Shown: piece by piece, positions 6,527 through 14,549 of the stretch
Numbering within the stretch: the first letter of the stretch is position 1
Layout: every line of letters begins with the position of its first letter
Assembly (NCBI GenBank): GCA_035500455.1
Contig: DATJXG010000343.1
Location: forward strand, 1 to 22,113
DNA from: DATJXG01 sp035500455
GTDB lineage: Bacteria > Acidobacteriota > Terriglobia > Terriglobales > Acidobacteriaceae
Direction: 5' to 3'
Length of the DNA stretch: 22,113 nt
Program-made: the position numbers and the translations under genes
The notes under the pieces: model-generated
The model's database searches: none
Told to the model about the DNA's origin: nothing
The model's input: the letters and a program-made list of their open reading frames with translations, nothing else

Positions 6527-7291
6527 TTATCTCTGCAGCACGAATACAGCCACTGCGCCCGCGATAAGCAATACGCCTACCGGAGCGCTCAGGCGGCGGC
6601 CCCAGGGAAGATTTTTCTCGGCGGCCATCACAACCGCGAGGGCGAGCATCCACGCCAGGCTGCCGGCGCCGACCGCGAACATCACCAGCATCAGGCTCCA
6701 GCAGCAGCCCACGCAGTAAATACCGTGATCCATTCCCAGTCGCAGCGCTTCTCGTGCCGGACGGGCTCCGCGCCAGCGCTCTACCAGAAAGGTCATAGGC
6801 GAGCGGCATTTGTCGAGGCAGGCATACTTGAGCGAGGAAAACTGAAACGCTCCCGCCCCTAACAGCAGCACCCCGCTGCCTATCCAGGCGTGCGTGGTCC
6901 ACCACGGGAGTTGCGCAGTCGCCAAATGAAGGATGCGGATGAACAGATAGACGACTGCTCCGAAGAAAATCCAAACCGAAAGATATCCGGCGATCAACAG
7001 CGCCACCAGCCAGTTTCCCTGCGGACGGTCGTTCACCATGCGGTGAAACATCAGCACCATGGGAGAACTGGTGGGCAGCATCATCGCGATGGTCATTACG
7101 GTCCAGCCGGCGACGAAGGCCAGGGCCAGCATCCAGCCGCTGCTGGCAACGTGCATGTGATGTCCGGAATGAAGGAACGCGTGGCCGAAGGGAGTTTTCT
7201 CCCCCAGCCACAGGGCATACCAGGCCAGCGCGGCCAGCATGGCCAGCAGTGCCGCCAGAATGCGGTTGTCTTGTACTCTCGGCCAAGCCAT
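6527..7291 (-). CDS. DUF2182 integral membrane protein, putative metal-binding
   Basis: Polytopic inner-membrane protein of 254 residues with about six hydrophobic segments (roughly 11-30, 54-74, 95-121, 136-152, 194-225, 234-252). DUF2182 hallmarks are visible: MTIAMMLPTSSPMVLMFHRM (66-85), a C158-x3-C162 pair in KYACLDKCRSP, and GMDHGIYCVGCCWSLM with H189, C193, C196 and C197. An added feature is a His-rich loop after the first TM, with H37, H41, H44, H45 and H47. The family is described only as a predicted metal-binding membrane protein, and the Cys/His/Met content here fits that. It is encoded 61 nt downstream of the DUF1326 gene on the same strand, a pairing I believe recurs in bacteria. 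No transport direction or metal can be stated. Confidence 0.86.
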   Translation of the reverse strand: MAWPRVQDNRILAALLAMLAALAWYALWLGEKTPFGHAFLHSGHHMHVASSGWMLALAFVAGWTVMTIAMMLPTSSPMVLMFHRMVNDRPQGNWLVALLIAGYLSVWIFFGAVVYLFIRILHLATAQLPWWTTHAWIGSGVLLLGAGAFQFSSLKYACLDKCRSPMTFLVERWRGARPAREALRLGMDHGIYCVGCCWSLMLVMFAVGAGSLAWMLALAVVMAAEKNLPWGRRLSAPVGVLLIAGAVAVFVLQR

Positions 7292-7352
7292 GGCGAGGTC
7301 CTGCCGGCGGATGAATCTCTAAAGCAGATGGCTCTAGAGCCCAGCGCGCAGA

Positions 7353-7958
7353 TCAGCAGTCAAAAAGAAACTTGCCCTGGATGGCGTTTCGCCCCTGGAG
7401 GTTTACGTCGGGCAGTCCAAGAGCTTTGGTATTGCGTTTATACTTCGAAGCTTTGCTGATGTAAGCCGGAGAACCCGGGATGGTGGAAAAGACGCTGTCG
7501 CGCAAAGTCGTGACCCGGTCGCCGGGCCCTTTGTAGGGCGACATGACCGCTTCGGCCGCTGTGCCGACTTTCAGGGTGCCCTGGCCCTCCTTTACTTCGA
7601 AGCTGATGGGAGCGCGGTGTACGCCTACGACTTCGCCCACCAGCTTGGCAAAATCGGCCACCGGCCCGCCCTGCTTGCCTGTCCATACGCCCAGCAAAGC
7701 CTGCTCCTGCTGTGGGCTGGCTTTTTCGTCCACGAAAACCGCCACCTTCCAGTTTCCTTTGAGAATGTTTCCCGGGATGTAACACATTAAAGCCAGGCTC
7801 AATCCGGAGACGTCCACGTTATCGACCTTGCCCTTGTCGATCTTGTAAGCAACGATCGCATCGCAGGTATTGTTGTCGGCATCCTCGCCGATCCAGCACG
7901 GACACAACACCTGGCAGTCGCAAACTTCCAGCAGATCCCCCTCGAGATGGTATGCCAC
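7353..7958 (-). CDS. DUF1326 domain protein, Cys-rich N-terminus
   Basis: Protein of 201 residues. The GTG at 7958 is preceded by GGAGG with 6-nt spacing, which rules out longer versions of the frame. The N-terminus matches DUF1326: AYHLEGDLLEVCDCQVLCPCW, giving C13, C15, C19 and C21 plus C32 in NNTCDA. The sequence ends in a C-terminal Cys (LFDC). No signal peptide or membrane segment is evident, so it is probably cytoplasmic or held by its membrane partner. The clustered CxC-x3-CxC suggests metal binding or redox chemistry; this is an inference because the family is uncharacterised. Its partner downstream is the DUF2182 membrane protein. Confidence 0.86.
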   Translation of the reverse strand: MAYHLEGDLLEVCDCQVLCPCWIGEDADNNTCDAIVAYKIDKGKVDNVDVSGLSLALMCYIPGNILKGNWKVAVFVDEKASPQQEQALLGVWTGKQGGPVADFAKLVGEVVGVHRAPISFEVKEGQGTLKVGTAAEAVMSPYKGPGDRVTTLRDSVFSTIPGSPAYISKASKYKRNTKALGLPDVNLQGRNAIQGKFLFDC

Positions 7959-8143
7959 AGAGTTCCTCCTCTTTGAAGAAAGTTCTTGACGGTTAGCCAG
8001 TTTACTCCTGTCCGCCGGGCCGGTGTACTTCGATATGCCTTTACATTGACCCGGGAGACCGGGCAGGAAATAATAAGCTGACACCCAAAGTTGCGCAGAC
8101 CTGGCATTCGGGGATGTGAGGGGAAATATTGTGGTGAGGAAGT

Positions 8144-8371
8144 ATGGTGACTGATTTCAACCGCAAGGTGGATGACGCTTCGGCCCGCGTGAACCAGAAG
8201 ATCGGTGACACCACCGAACGCCTGGAAAAAGAGGCGGCAGAGTTTATCAAGTACCTCAATGACGAAGTGGTGCCGGCGGTGCGCCAGCATTCCTCCAAGG
8301 CGCTGCGTATCGCCGCCGAAAAACTCGATCGACTCGCCGAATACATGGAGCAGCAGCAATCGAAACCCTAA
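8144..8371 (+). CDS. Small charged helical protein (75 aa), hypothetical
   Basis: I do not recognise this protein. It is rich in charged heptad-like sequence (VDDASARVNQKIGDTTERLE, then ALRIAAEKLDRLAEYMEQQQ) and probably forms a helical hairpin or coiled coil. It has no Cys, no signal peptide and no membrane segment. GAGGA lies 3 nt before the ATG at 8144 and 6 nt before an in-frame GTG at 8147, so translation may begin at either. It is divergent from the DUF1326 gene, and the rlpA frame starts within a few nucleotides of its stop, suggesting coupling. Confidence 0.6.
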   Translation: MVTDFNRKVDDASARVNQKIGDTTERLEKEAAEFIKYLNDEVVPAVRQHSSKALRIAAEKLDRLAEYMEQQQSKP

Positions 8372-8376
8372 GGGAA

Positions 8377-9216
8377 ATTGCGGGCCAGCGAACTATCGCC
8401 GCGTTTCGGCGGGGTTCCGCGCTGCACGCGCCCGCGGGCGTCTCCTTTCTAGGGCTGGCTGCGATATGCCTGTTCCTGGCGGGCTGTGGCCACAAACAGG
8501 CGCGGGTGAATGTGCCGCCACCGCCGCCCATCGCGAGTCCGCAACCGCAAGCTCCGCCTGCCAAAGCGGAGACGCGGATTCCGCCCGCCACTCCCCCGGC
8601 CGCGGCGCCAAGCGAAGAGGGAATGGAAGGCACCGAGCAGGCCTATTCCCTTCCTCCCGACGCCAGGCCGATCTCGGTTGAAACCGGCATCGCCAGCTGG
8701 TACGGAGCCCCCTACCACAACCGCCGGGGATCGAACGGCGAAGTCTACGACATGAATTCGTTCACCGCGGCCCACCGCACGTTGCCGCTGGGCTCGATTG
8801 TGCGCGTGATCAATCTCAAGACCGGACACACCGCCGTGGTGCGCATCACCGACCGCGGCCCCTTCATCGAGGGACGCATCATCGACCTCTCGCTGGCGGC
8901 CGCCAAGCGCGTCGATGTGTGGCGGGCGGGACTGGCCGAGGTTCGCCTGGAGGTTCTGCGCACGCCCGCGCCACTCGCCGATGGAGGCCGCTGGGCGGTG
9001 CAGATCGGAGCTTTTGACCAGGAGGATGCCGCGGTGAACCTGGCTTCCCATTTGGCGCGACGCTATCACACCGCGAAGGTTCTGCACTTCAGCAGCCCGA
9101 TTGGCGACTGGTGGGTACGGGTCCGCGTGCTCGATGATGACCGCAGGCGCGCCGAGCAAGTGGCTCACGATACCAGGACTTCGGAAGGCGCGATTTTTCT
9201 GGTGCGGCTGGATTAG
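8377..9216 (+). CDS. rlpA: RlpA-like septal lipoprotein (DPBB + SPOR)
   Basis: Outer-membrane lipoprotein that in characterised relatives cleaves denuded peptidoglycan glycan strands at the division site. The double-psi beta-barrel domain shows GIASWYGAPYH, NGEVYDMNSFTAAHRTLPLG, VRITDRGPF and RIIDLSLAAAKRV (about 8680-8960). The C-terminal SPOR domain begins at GGRWAVQIGAFDQEDAA (about 8985). Between the lipobox and the barrel is a Pro/Ala-rich linker. The frame encodes a clear lipobox, AAICLFLAGCG, with Cys at 8485-8487, yet no ATG, GTG or TTG lies in frame between the upstream stop at 8260 and that Cys. The first canonical start is GTG 8506, after the lipobox. I give ATT 8377, five nucleotides after the previous stop, as the most plausible non-canonical start. 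CTG 8422 or a base error are alternatives. Confidence 0.85.
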   Translation: MAGQRTIAAFRRGSALHAPAGVSFLGLAAICLFLAGCGHKQARVNVPPPPPIASPQPQAPPAKAETRIPPATPPAAAPSEEGMEGTEQAYSLPPDARPISVETGIASWYGAPYHNRRGSNGEVYDMNSFTAAHRTLPLGSIVRVINLKTGHTAVVRITDRGPFIEGRIIDLSLAAAKRVDVWRAGLAEVRLEVLRTPAPLADGGRWAVQIGAFDQEDAAVNLASHLARRYHTAKVLHFSSPIGDWWVRVRVLDDDRRRAEQVAHDTRTSEGAIFLVRLD

Positions 9217-9236
9217 TGGGGCACTCCATCCCTCCT

Positions 9237-9280
9237 GGCCAACGACAAAAGACCAACGACCAACAGCCAACCACCAACCC
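9237..9280. repeat. CCAACGAC-type low-complexity intergenic repeat
   Basis: The spacer after rlpA carries iterated words such as GACCAACGACCAAC and AGCCAACCACCAAC. A related run (ACGGACGACTGACGACCAAC) lies inside mtaB at about 15050-15084. Confidence 0.5.
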
Positions 9281-9343
9281 CGATTGTGACCAAAGTTACT
9301 TTGACGCCGTGCCCTTCAGCCTCCACCATGGGGTGGGGGATTC

Positions 9344-10150
9344 TTGTATCTTCGCGGCCAGGTCTCGGTAGTATTGTGCTTGTTGCTGTGTGCGTCGTTT
9401 ACGCCCGCTCAAAACAGCCTGAACGCTCCACGCCTGTTTGAGCAAGGCATGGACGCCTTCACCGCCATCGGCCCCGACCGCAACCCCACCGCCGCGCTGG
9501 AGTTCCTGAAGCGCTCCGCTGATCTGGGCTATCCTCCCGCCGAAACCACCATGGGCTATCTCTACGAGACCGGCAACATTGTGGCCCAGGATCCGGCGCA
9601 GTCGGTCGAGTGGTACAAGAAAGCCGCCAAGCAGAACGATCACGTGGGCGAATGGCTGCTGGGACGCCTCTACTTCACCGGTTCGGGCACACCTCGGGAC
9701 CTGAATCAAGCGGCCCTGGTTCTGCAGAAATCGGCCAGCCAGGACGACGCCTTCGGCGAATACCTGCTGGGCAAGGTGCAGGTTGAACGCAATCAATACA
9801 CCCAGGCCGCGGATTGGTTTCGCAAAGCCGCCATGCAAGGCTTGCCCCAGGCCCAACAGGAGTTGGCCGCGCTGCTTCGCGACGGCAAAGGCGTCACCGC
9901 CGACAAGCAGGAGGCATTCAGCTGGTTGCTGATCAGCTACGACGGCGGCAACCAGGACGTGGGCAGCGACCTGCGCGCATTGCAAAACGATTTGACCAAC
10001 GAACAAATTGACCGGGCCCACGCCCGGGCCCGTGAACTGGAGCCGACCACCAGCCGCGTAGTCATGGCCCGAGGATGCACCGGCTGGAACGGTGAGTTCA
10101 ATACCATTCCCGTGCCTCCGCCGCCCGACATCCAGCGCTACTGCCACTAA
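9344..10150 (+). CDS. Sel1-like repeat protein, secreted
   Basis: Protein of 268 residues with a signal peptide (MYLRGQVSVVLCLLLCASFTPA, cleavage near TPA|QN) and four to five Sel1/TPR-like helical repeats. Examples are AALEFLKRSADLGYPPAETTMGYLYETG, AQSVEWYKKAAKQ...GEWLLGRLYFTGSG, and AADWFRKAAMQGLPQAQQELA...LRDGKG. Such alpha-solenoids serve as protein-binding scaffolds, often periplasmic. The partner is unknown. The TTG at 9344 follows a GGTGGGGG tract and is the best start; no in-frame ATG precedes the signal peptide. The C-terminal tail ending PPPPDIQRYCH is not part of the repeats. It follows rlpA by 127 nt on the same strand. Confidence 0.82.
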   Translation: MYLRGQVSVVLCLLLCASFTPAQNSLNAPRLFEQGMDAFTAIGPDRNPTAALEFLKRSADLGYPPAETTMGYLYETGNIVAQDPAQSVEWYKKAAKQNDHVGEWLLGRLYFTGSGTPRDLNQAALVLQKSASQDDAFGEYLLGKVQVERNQYTQAADWFRKAAMQGLPQAQQELAALLRDGKGVTADKQEAFSWLLISYDGGNQDVGSDLRALQNDLTNEQIDRAHARARELEPTTSRVVMARGCTGWNGEFNTIPVPPPPDIQRYCH

Positions 10151-10227
10151 ACTTTCTGCCGGCCTTTGCCAAGACGGGGCCACATTCCCGTTACGGAACC
10201 AATCACATAGAAAATGTTCATCCGACA

Positions 10228-10257
10228 CTGACAGACTCATGCCGCTGGTGCTATAGA
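10228..10257 (+). promoter_or_regulatory. Putative sigma-70 promoter of the Oar-like receptor gene
   Basis: CTGACA (10228-10233, 5 of 6 with TTGACA) and TATAGA (10252-10257, 4 of 6 with TATAAT) are separated by 18 nt. They lie 57 nt upstream of the receptor start codon. Confidence 0.4.
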
Positions 10258-10313
10258 AGACCAGTTCCCTTTCGCCATTGAGTTCACTTTGATTTTTTTA
10301 AGGTGAAAATCCA

Positions 10314-13300
10314 ATGGCGCGCATTTTGTCTCTCATCATCTCCGTTCTCATACTTCTCCTTTGCCTGTTTTCCCTCTTCGATCGCGCGTTCGGGCAGGAT
10401 GCCTCGACCGGCGCGATCCGCGGCACGGTAAGCGACCCCACCGGCGGCCGCATTCCCGGAGCAACAGTAGCTTTCGCGAATACTGCGACCGGCTTCCGTT
10501 ATTCGGTGGTGACGGACTCGGCGGGACGATTCACCCTCGATCTGCTTCCGCCGGGCGATTACTCGGGCCGGGCGGTGGCGCCGGGGATGTCGCCCCAGGT
10601 CAGTCCCCGGGTGCGGGTAGAAGTGGTGGGCGTCACGGAGATCGAGTTCCGCCTGGCAGTAGCAGGAGCGAAGGAAACAATCAACGTGTCTGAAGCTCCG
10701 CCCCTGGTGGAGACGAGTCCGAGCGCGGTTTCCTCGGTGATCGACGAGCGGGCTATCAGTGAGCTTCCACTGAACGGACGCCGCTTCACCGATCTGGCCT
10801 TGCTCACGCCCGGCGTTACTCAGGACCCGCGCGGCCTGACCTCGGCATCGAACGGCGATCTGGCCTTCGGTGGAATACGCGGCTTCCAGTCCAGCTACCT
10901 GGTGGACGGCGCCGACGATAATAACGCCTTTTTCTCCCAGGCGAGAGGACGTTATCGCGCGCCTTACCAGTTTTCCAACGAGGTGGTAAAGGAATTCCGC
11001 GTTTCTTCGAATACCTATGGAGCAGAACTCGGGCGGGCCGGGGGCGCGGTGGTCAATGTGGTGACTAAGTCGGGATCCAACCACATGCACGGCAGCGCCT
11101 TTTACTACCTGCGCAACAGCGCGTTTGACGCGCAGCATCCTTTCATGGACTTCAAGCCCAAGAGCCAGCAGCAGCAGTTCGGATTCACCGCCGGAGGGCC
11201 GCTCAAGCGAAATCGAGCTTTCTATTATGGAGGAATTGACCAGCACATTTTCCGGGTTCCGGTGGTAGTGCGCTTCGATAATGGCAGCCCGGCCGTCAGT
11301 CCCGTGCCGAGTATTTATCCGGCGACGCCGGGGGACTATGAAGCCAGCGACAAAGCCCTGGTGTTCTCCGCGGTCAAACAACTCAACGGCCTGGCCGGGA
11401 ACTACCCCGCGGAACTGGTGGGGAATACCGGTTTCTTCAAGGTGGACGTGGCGTTGAACTCCAAGAACCAGCTCACAGCGCGAGTAAACACATCACGCTA
11501 CTGGGGCACGAACAACGTGTTCTTCGATCCCTCAAGCCCGCTGACTGCTTACGCGATCAGCGATAACGGCCAGGAAAAGGTCGCCACCGAGAGCGCTTCG
11601 CTCTCCCTCACCAGCGCCCTGTCTTACCACGTTATCAGCCATCTGCGGGCGCAGTTCTCGCGCGACTTGCAGCAGTCGTTCAGCAACTCTTCAGAGCCGC
11701 TCATCAAGATTTATGGGATTACTGACGGCTTTGGGCGGTCTTCCATCCTGCCCCGGCAAACCCGCGAGCACCGCCTGCACCTGGCGGAGACTCTAAGTCT
11801 CGACAAGGGACGCAACTCCTGGAAGTTCGGCGGAGACGCGCTGCTGACGTGGATTTACAACTATTTTCCGTCGCTCTTTGGCGGAGAATACTACTTCGAC
11901 GAAATCAAGGTGGATCCCTTCACCTTTGTTCCTACTCAGGGCCAACTTCAGCTCACGCCGCTGCGGGCTTTTGCCCACCAGGTGCCGCGTTATTACATCC
12001 AGAACTTCGGCTCGGCCGTCACCCATCCTGACACCAACGAATATGCCGCCTTTCTGCAGGATACGGTGCGGGTGACGAGCCACCTCGCGCTTAGTCTCGG
12101 CGCGCGCTACGATCTGCAAACCTTCACCAAGAAAGGATTGGTCAGCAATCCGCTTTGGCCTGCATCCGGCAAGGTTCCGCTCGACACCAATAACTTTGCT
12201 CCGCGGGTTGGACTGGCTTATTCGGCAGGCAGCAACCGGCCACTGGTGATTCGCGCGGGCTTTGGCCTGTTTTATACGCGTATTCCGCAGATCTACAACT
12301 CAACCGTGCAAAGCGACAACGGAATCAACTCCGGAACGCTCTTTTTGCGCAACACCGACTTCTACGCCCGGCAGATCTTTCCGCAATACCCCAATCCGCT
12401 GGTGCAGTGCCCGGTAACGGCTTCGTTCTGCGCCCCTCCAAACGGAATTCTGAGTTACATGGAGAATGACATCTCGGCTTTCGCCCCCAATTTTCGAACT
12501 CCCAGCGTCCAGCAGGCCAGCCTCAGCATGGAGCGCGAGGTGGCCAACCGGCTGGCGGTGGGAATTTCCTACACCTATGTTCACGGCGAGCATCTGATTC
12601 GGGCACGCGACGCGAATTTGCCACCGCCGGTGAATGTGGACTATCCGGTGTACGACGCCTCCGGCACTAACTTTTTGGGCACTTACGACGATGTCGCTTC
12701 TTTTTCCACCTGGCAGCTTACCCGCACGCTCACCTGCCCATATCCGCCATGCATTAATCCACTGGCGCGGCCCATTCCTCAACTGGGCGCGATTGACGAA
12801 TTCGAGAGCGAAGCGGGCAGCCTGTATCACGGCGCGACTCTGTCCATCCGCCGGCGTATGAATCACGGCATGTATTTCCGCCTGGCTTACACCTACGGCC
12901 ACGCGGTGGACGACGGACAGGACGCACTGGTTGCCGGGCGTCCTTCCACGGTACAGAACTCCTACTCCACTGCCTCTGAGCGCGGGCCAAGCGTGACCGA
13001 TCAGAGAAACCGGTTCGTCTTCTCGTGGATTGCCGATCCAAAGCCCTTCGACCGTTCGCATCCCTGGATGGCGAAGATGTTCAATGACTGGAAGCTGGCA
13101 GGCGTTCTCACTTACGGCAGCGGCCGTCCCGTGGACGCGAGAATCGTGGGCGATGCCAACCAGGACGGCAACAGCAGCAATGACCGGCTGCCGGGAGCCT
13201 CGCGAAACTCGTTTCTCGGGCCCGATTACGCCACTACCGACTTGCGCCTTACTCGGCGGCTTTTCCTTGGCGATCGGATCCGAGCCGATCTGATCGTCGA

Positions 13301-13508
13301 GGCTTTCAACCTGCTCAACCGCGACAACCAGCGGATCCAGGTCACCGACGACGGCTTTCAGGACACGGCCGGACAGTTCGCACAGATATCTAACACCGTT
13401 GGAATCAACAACTTCCCCGGCCAATTCCGGGTTCCGACCAGTTTCCTGCGGCCCAACGACGCCTACGCTGCGCGGCAGCTGCAGCTGGCTCTGAGGCTCG
13501 GCTTCTGA
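10314..13508 (+). CDS. Oar-like TonB-dependent receptor with CarboxypepD_reg domain
   Basis: Outer-membrane receptor of 1064 residues. The ATG at 10314 follows AAGGTG at 8 nt. The signal peptide is about residues 1-27 (LSLIISVLILLLCLFSLFDRAFG). Residues about 31-125 form a carboxypeptidase-regulatory-like Ig fold (GAIRGTVSDPTGGRIPGATV, DSAGRFTLDLLPPGDY). A plug domain follows (INVSEAPPLVETSPSAVSSV, ELPLNGRRFTDLALLTPGV, GGIRGFQSSYLVDGADDNN, AELGRAGGAVVNVVTKSGSN). The remainder is a large beta-barrel ending LQLALRLGF with terminal Phe. This architecture is greatly expanded in Acidobacteriota and is thought to take up large or complex substrates, or to act in adhesion. No substrate is indicated. 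It is a single-gene unit with its own promoter-like sequence; a possible energy transducer is encoded at 16097-17158. Confidence 0.92.
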   Translation: MARILSLIISVLILLLCLFSLFDRAFGQDASTGAIRGTVSDPTGGRIPGATVAFANTATGFRYSVVTDSAGRFTLDLLPPGDYSGRAVAPGMSPQVSPRVRVEVVGVTEIEFRLAVAGAKETINVSEAPPLVETSPSAVSSVIDERAISELPLNGRRFTDLALLTPGVTQDPRGLTSASNGDLAFGGIRGFQSSYLVDGADDNNAFFSQARGRYRAPYQFSNEVVKEFRVSSNTYGAELGRAGGAVVNVVTKSGSNHMHGSAFYYLRNSAFDAQHPFMDFKPKSQQQQFGFTAGGPLKRNRAFYYGGIDQHIFRVPVVVRFDNGSPAVSPVPSIYPATPGDYEASDKALVFSAVKQLNGLAGNYPAELVGNTGFFKVDVALNSKNQLTARVNTSRYWGTNNVFFDPSSPLTAYAISDNGQEKVATESASLSLTSALSYHVISHLRAQFSRDLQQSFSNSSEPLIKIYGITDGFGRSSILPRQTREHRLHLAETLSLDKGRNSWKFGGDALLTWIYNYFPSLFGGEYYFDEIKVDPFTFVPTQGQLQLTPLRAFAHQVPRYYIQNFGSAVTHPDTNEYAAFLQDTVRVTSHLALSLGARYDLQTFTKKGLVSNPLWPASGKVPLDTNNFAPRVGLAYSAGSNRPLVIRAGFGLFYTRIPQIYNSTVQSDNGINSGTLFLRNTDFYARQIFPQYPNPLVQCPVTASFCAPPNGILSYMENDISAFAPNFRTPSVQQASLSMEREVANRLAVGISYTYVHGEHLIRARDANLPPPVNVDYPVYDASGTNFLGTYDDVASFSTWQLTRTLTCPYPPCINPLARPIPQLGAIDEFESEAGSLYHGATLSIRRRMNHGMYFRLAYTYGHAVDDGQDALVAGRPSTVQNSYSTASERGPSVTDQRNRFVFSWIADPKPFDRSHPWMAKMFNDWKLAGVLTYGSGRPVDARIVGDANQDGNSSNDRLPGASRNSFLGPDYATTDLRLTRRLFLGDRIRADLIVEAFNLLNRDNQRIQVTDDGFQDTAGQFAQISNTVGINNFPGQFRVPTSFLRPNDAYAARQLQLALRLGF

Positions 13509-13572
13509 GGAGAAAACGGTGGCAAAGCTACGGAAAATCAGCATTTTATCAGCATAAAACCGCACATATCTC

Positions 13573-13602
13573 TTGACTTGTCACCCTCAACCTTGCAATA
13601 AC
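13573..13602 (+). promoter_or_regulatory. Putative sigma-70 promoter of rpsU
   Basis: TTGACT (13573-13578, 5 of 6) and AATAAC (13597-13602, 4 of 6) are separated by 18 nt. The predicted transcript start is about 33 nt upstream of the rpsU TTG start codon. Confidence 0.4.
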
Positions 13603-13641
13603 TATCGAGTCCAAACGGGACCGGTTTGGGGGTGTAGCCAG

Positions 13642-13839
13642 TTGGCGGAAGTAAGACTGCAGGAGGGAGAATCCCTCGAGAATGCTTTGCGCCGCTTCAA
13701 GCGCAAGGTGCAACAGGAAGACATCATCAAGGAGGTCAAGCGCCACTCCTTTTATCTGAAACCGGGTGAGAAGAAACGTGTGAAAGAAGCTTTGGCACGT
13801 AAACGCAGCCGGAAAAAAGCGCGCAAGGAACAGGATTAG
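13642..13839 (+). CDS. rpsU: 30S ribosomal protein S21
   Basis: Small-subunit protein involved in base-pairing of mRNA leaders with 16S rRNA. The 65-residue product has the S21 core: AEVRLQEGESLENALRRFKR, KVQQEDIIKEVKRHSFY, KPGEKKRVKEALARKR and a basic tail. I chose the TTG at 13642 because it gives the usual MAEVRL start and follows GGGGGTG at 7 nt; longer versions of the frame only add sequence unlike S21. It has its own promoter-like boxes and a strong terminator, so it is probably transcribed alone. Confidence 0.94.
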   Translation: MAEVRLQEGESLENALRRFKRKVQQEDIIKEVKRHSFYLKPGEKKRVKEALARKRSRKKARKEQD

Positions 13840-13845
13840 CCGCGT

Positions 13846-13882
13846 GGGCCACACCCCCCTGGTGTGGCCCTACGTGTTTTTA
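13846..13882 (+). terminator. Rho-independent terminator of rpsU
   Basis: GGGCCACACC (13846-13855) pairs perfectly with GGTGTGGCCC (13861-13870) around a 5-nt loop, followed by TACGTGTTTTTATT. It begins seven nucleotides after the rpsU stop. Confidence 0.85.
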
Positions 13883-13936
13883 TTGCGTCCGGCGTCCTGG
13901 GCCGGGCACAGGAGTTTTCAGGTCTTTTAGAAGTTT

Positions 13937-13956
13937 CCATATCCATCCGGATATGG
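13937..13956. repeat. Perfect hairpin upstream of zinc-ribbon gene
   Basis: CCATATCC and GGATATGG form a perfect 8-bp stem around ATCC. The hairpin stands in the 220-nt gene-free stretch between the rpsU terminator and the zinc-ribbon gene. It may be an operator or part of a structured leader. Confidence 0.5.
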
Positions 13957-14100
13957 CGGGCCGAACCAAGGGGTAATTTTCAAGGGAACACAACTGAGGG
14001 GGGTGTGAGCAAATGCCTTGTGCGCTCCAGCGCCATGCGGACGCTGTGGTTCGTTTGGAGATGGGCGGAACAGGGGCTGGGCTGAAGGGAGCATCTCTCA

Positions 14101-14406
14101 ATGGAATTCCAGGACAAGGTACTCAAGTGTATCGACTGTGGTGCAGATTTCGTGTTCACAGCCGGGGAACAGCTGTTCTTTCACGATAAGCAATTCAGGA
14201 ACGAACCCAAGCGGTGCAAGGCATGCAAGACCAAGCGGGTCGCCGTGCTGGGGACGGCGAGTACGGGCCACGGCTTTTCCAGGGTTGAGACCCGGACGGT
14301 TTGTTCGCAATGCGGCAAAGAGACCACGGTGCCGTTTAAGCCGACGCAGGGGCGTCCGGTCTTTTGCCGGGAATGCTTTCAACAGAAACGGGTGGCCACG
14401 GCCTGA
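14101..14406 (+). CDS. Double zinc-ribbon protein (zf-trcl + CxxC-x17-CxxC)
   Basis: Small predicted zinc-binding protein of 101 residues. The N-terminal ribbon has C10/C13 and C39/C42 in LKCIDCGADFVFTAGEQLFF and NEPKRCKACK, matching the 'probable zinc-ribbon' family (zf-trcl). The C-terminal ribbon has C68/C71 and C89/C92 in TVCSQCGKETTVPFKPTQGR and PVFCRECF, matching the CxxC-x17-CxxC domain. Related proteins are widespread in Acidobacteriota, Chloroflexota and delta-proteobacterial lineages, with unknown function; nucleic-acid binding is a reasonable guess. GGGAG lies 9 nt before the ATG. It sits between rpsU and mtaB, which is consistent with a translation-related role but does not prove one. 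Confidence 0.88.
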   Translation: MEFQDKVLKCIDCGADFVFTAGEQLFFHDKQFRNEPKRCKACKTKRVAVLGTASTGHGFSRVETRTVCSQCGKETTVPFKPTQGRPVFCRECFQQKRVATA

Positions 14407-14465
14407 GTTGTAAGACGGTTGCGCTCGGGCAACCGGAAGGAAACCTGGGGCAGTCTGCGGTTCTC

Positions 14466-14507
14466 GAATCGGCGGGGCCTTTCACCTTCCTCCCGCCTTC
14501 CCGATTC
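14466..14507. repeat. Inverted repeat after zinc-ribbon gene
   Basis: GAATCGG (14466-14472) and CCGATTC (14501-14507) form perfect 7-bp arms, with CGGGG...CCCG able to pair inside. It lies 60 nt past the zinc-ribbon stop and may act as a terminator without a T-tract. A smaller hairpin, GGTTGC...GCAACC, lies just before it. Confidence 0.4.
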
Positions 14508-14549
14508 AACCGGAATGCCGGGGTGGTGGTGTGTCTAAGAATCCTTGGC

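Noticed and set aside
5934..7286. 450-residue minus-strand open frame as one protein
   Set aside because: Only its last 151 residues are real (lipoprotein with signal peptide). The upstream part is the wrong frame over the DUF2182 gene and reads as low-complexity Arg-rich sequence.
9296..10240. 314-residue minus-strand frame over the Sel1 gene
   Set aside because: Antisense shadow; the plus strand encodes clear Sel1 repeats and a signal peptide.
10284..11381. 365-residue minus-strand frame opposite the receptor N-terminus
   Set aside because: High-GC antisense shadow; the plus-strand frame has clear receptor motifs.
12300..13565. 421-residue minus-strand open frame opposite the Oar-like receptor
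   Set aside because: It lies wholly antisense to well-supported receptor coding sequence and shows no recognisable domain, signal peptide or start context.
13880..14100. Possible 6S RNA between rpsU and the zinc-ribbon gene
   Set aside because: I could not fold it as the long rod with a central bubble expected of 6S RNA; only a short local hairpin is clear.
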